From: Actinotalea sp.
GTDB taxonomy: Bacteria > Actinomycetota > Actinomycetes > Actinomycetales > Cellulomonadaceae
DNA length: 5,852 nt
Assembly: GCA_014360395.1 (NCBI GenBank)
Contig: JACIXM010000249.1
Location: 1-5,852, forward strand
Reading direction: 5' to 3'
This document shows, one piece after another, positions 5,057-5,852 of the stretch. The translations under genes and the position numbers were made by a program. The number at the start of each line of letters is the position of its first letter. The first letter of the stretch is position 1. The notes below the pieces were generated by a model. The model was not told where the DNA came from, searched no databases, and saw nothing but the letters and a program-made list of their open reading frames with translations.

Positions 5057-5852
5057 TCAGGCGCTCGCGCGGGAGGGCGTACGGCGCCGGCAGGCGTCGT
5101 AGACGCCGACGACGGCCTCGGCGGCGGACTCCCACCCGAGCCGCCTCGCCTGGTGCACCGCGCCGACCCCCAGGGCCGCGCGGCGGACGCCGTCGCCGAG
5201 GAGGTCCGCGAGCGCGGCGGCCCACCGCCGGGGGTCGTGCCCCGGGACGAGCGCGCCGGTGACGCCGTCGACGACGACCGTCCGCAGCCCGCCCACGGCG
5301 GCCGCGACGACGGGGGTCCCGCAGGCCTGCGCCTCGGCGGCGACGAGCCCGAACGACTCGGTGCGCGAGGGCACGGCGACGAGGTCGGCGGCCCGGTACC
5401 AGCGGGCGAGCTGCGGCCGCGGGACCGGTGGGCGGAAGTCGACCCGGTCCGCCACGCCGAGGTCGCGGGCCAGCGCCCGCAGGTCGGACAGGGCCGTCGG
5501 GTTCCCGCTGGGGCCGCCGAGGACGACGAGCCGGGGCACCCGCCCCCCGCGGGCGCGCAGCGCGCCGACGGCCCGGACGAGCACGTCGGGGGCCTTGAGG
5601 GGCTGCACCCGGCCGGCGAAGAGGACGACCTCGTCGTCGGCGGGCAGGCCCAGGGCGCGGCGCGCGCGCAGGCGGGCCTGGTCCAGCTGGCCCGTGGTCA
5701 GCAGGCGCGAGGGCGCGGCCGGGTCGCGCTCGCCGAGGTCGGGGTGGAAGAGCTCGAGGTCGACACCGGGCGCGACGACGTGCACGTCGTCGGAGTCCGC
5801 GCCGTAAAGGCGGACGAGGTCGGCGGCCTCCTCGTCGGTGCTGGCGACGAGG
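5057..5852 (-). CDS. mshA: D-inositol-3-phosphate glycosyltransferase MshA, C-terminal part
   Basis: 264 residues visible; the 5' end lies beyond the right edge. MshA transfers GlcNAc from UDP-GlcNAc to 1L-myo-inositol 1-phosphate, the first committed step of mycothiol synthesis. The visible part covers the end of the acceptor domain ([18 protein letters not shown], then [13 protein letters not shown]) and the whole nucleotide-binding GT-B domain. [15 protein letters not shown] carries the conserved Arg81 and Lys86, then GGPSG and [11 protein letters not shown], then the GT4 EX7E motif ESFGLVAAE (Glu165 and Glu173 in the fragment) leading into [22 protein letters not shown] and [18 protein letters not shown] are specific enough to prefer MshA over a generic GT4. 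A stretch between FHPD and the ALGLPAD helix looks about 20 residues longer than the mycobacterial protein as I remember it. Upstream partner of gpmA on the same strand. Confidence 0.93.
   Translation of the reverse strand, partial: LVASTDEEAADLVRLYGADSDDVHVVAPGVDLELFHPDLGERDPAAPSRLLTTGQLDQARLRARRALGLPADDEVVLFAGRVQPLKAPDVLVRAVGALRARGGRVPRLVVLGGPSGNPTALSDLRALARDLGVADRVDFRPPVPRPQLARWYRAADLVAVPSRTESFGLVAAEAQACGTPVVAAAVGGLRTVVVDGVTGALVPGHDPRRWAAALADLLGDGVRRAALGVGAVHQARRLGWESAAEAVVGVYDACRRRTPSRASA

Noticed and set aside
4989..5225. Upstream extension of the gpmA frame
   Set aside because: The extension is Arg/Gly/Pro-rich and overlaps the end of mshA in another frame; phosphoglycerate mutase starts at [11 protein letters not shown].
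1..5852. Mobile elements, CRISPR arrays, tRNA/rRNA genes, toxin-antitoxin or defence modules
   Set aside because: No spaced repeats, terminal inverted repeats, cloverleaf or such protein families were seen; all coding space is filled by core genes.

Overview
The window is high-GC DNA (strong G/C preference at third codon positions) from an actinobacterium. The main lineage marker is a partial mshA, the first glycosyltransferase of mycothiol synthesis, a thiol made only by Actinobacteria. A SenX3/RegX3-type two-component system and a mycobacterial-style gpm gene support this. The protein sequences look most like Micrococcales (Cellulomonas / Cellulosimicrobium / Isoptericola-like), but that is an impression from memory, not a search result.

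Layout, left to right: the possible first codons of a downstream pst gene (minus, truncated by the left edge); pstS, a phosphate-binding lipoprotein (minus); a 140-bp gap with a clear two-unit PHO box pointing at pstS; regX3 (response regulator, minus) and senX3 (histidine kinase, minus), joined by an ATGA stop/start overlap; a 145-bp divergent regulatory region with several GTTCACC elements; phoU (plus); a long hairpin between two convergent genes that probably terminates both; gpmA (2,3-bisphosphoglycerate-dependent phosphoglycerate mutase, minus); and the C-terminal two thirds of mshA (minus, running off the right edge).

How the genes fit together: SenX3 and RegX3 sense and respond to phosphate limitation, PstS captures phosphate for the Pst ABC transporter, and PhoU links transporter state to the kinase. 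RegX3-type sites lie upstream of pstS and in the senX3/phoU region, so the circuit appears to regulate its own components. gpmA and mshA are metabolic neighbours that also accompany senX3-regX3 in mycobacteria.

I see no mobile element, CRISPR array, tRNA/rRNA or evidently new multi-gene system; this is conserved core chromosome. The points worth a second look are regulatory: overlapping divergent -10 elements that would make senX3 leaderless, a 17-bp perfect palindrome between the two RegX3 site clusters, a compound direct/inverted RegX3 site before phoU, and a GGCC tandem repeat at the end of senX3 where gain of one unit would fuse kinase and regulator into one reading frame. No stretch longer than 300 bases lacks a gene.
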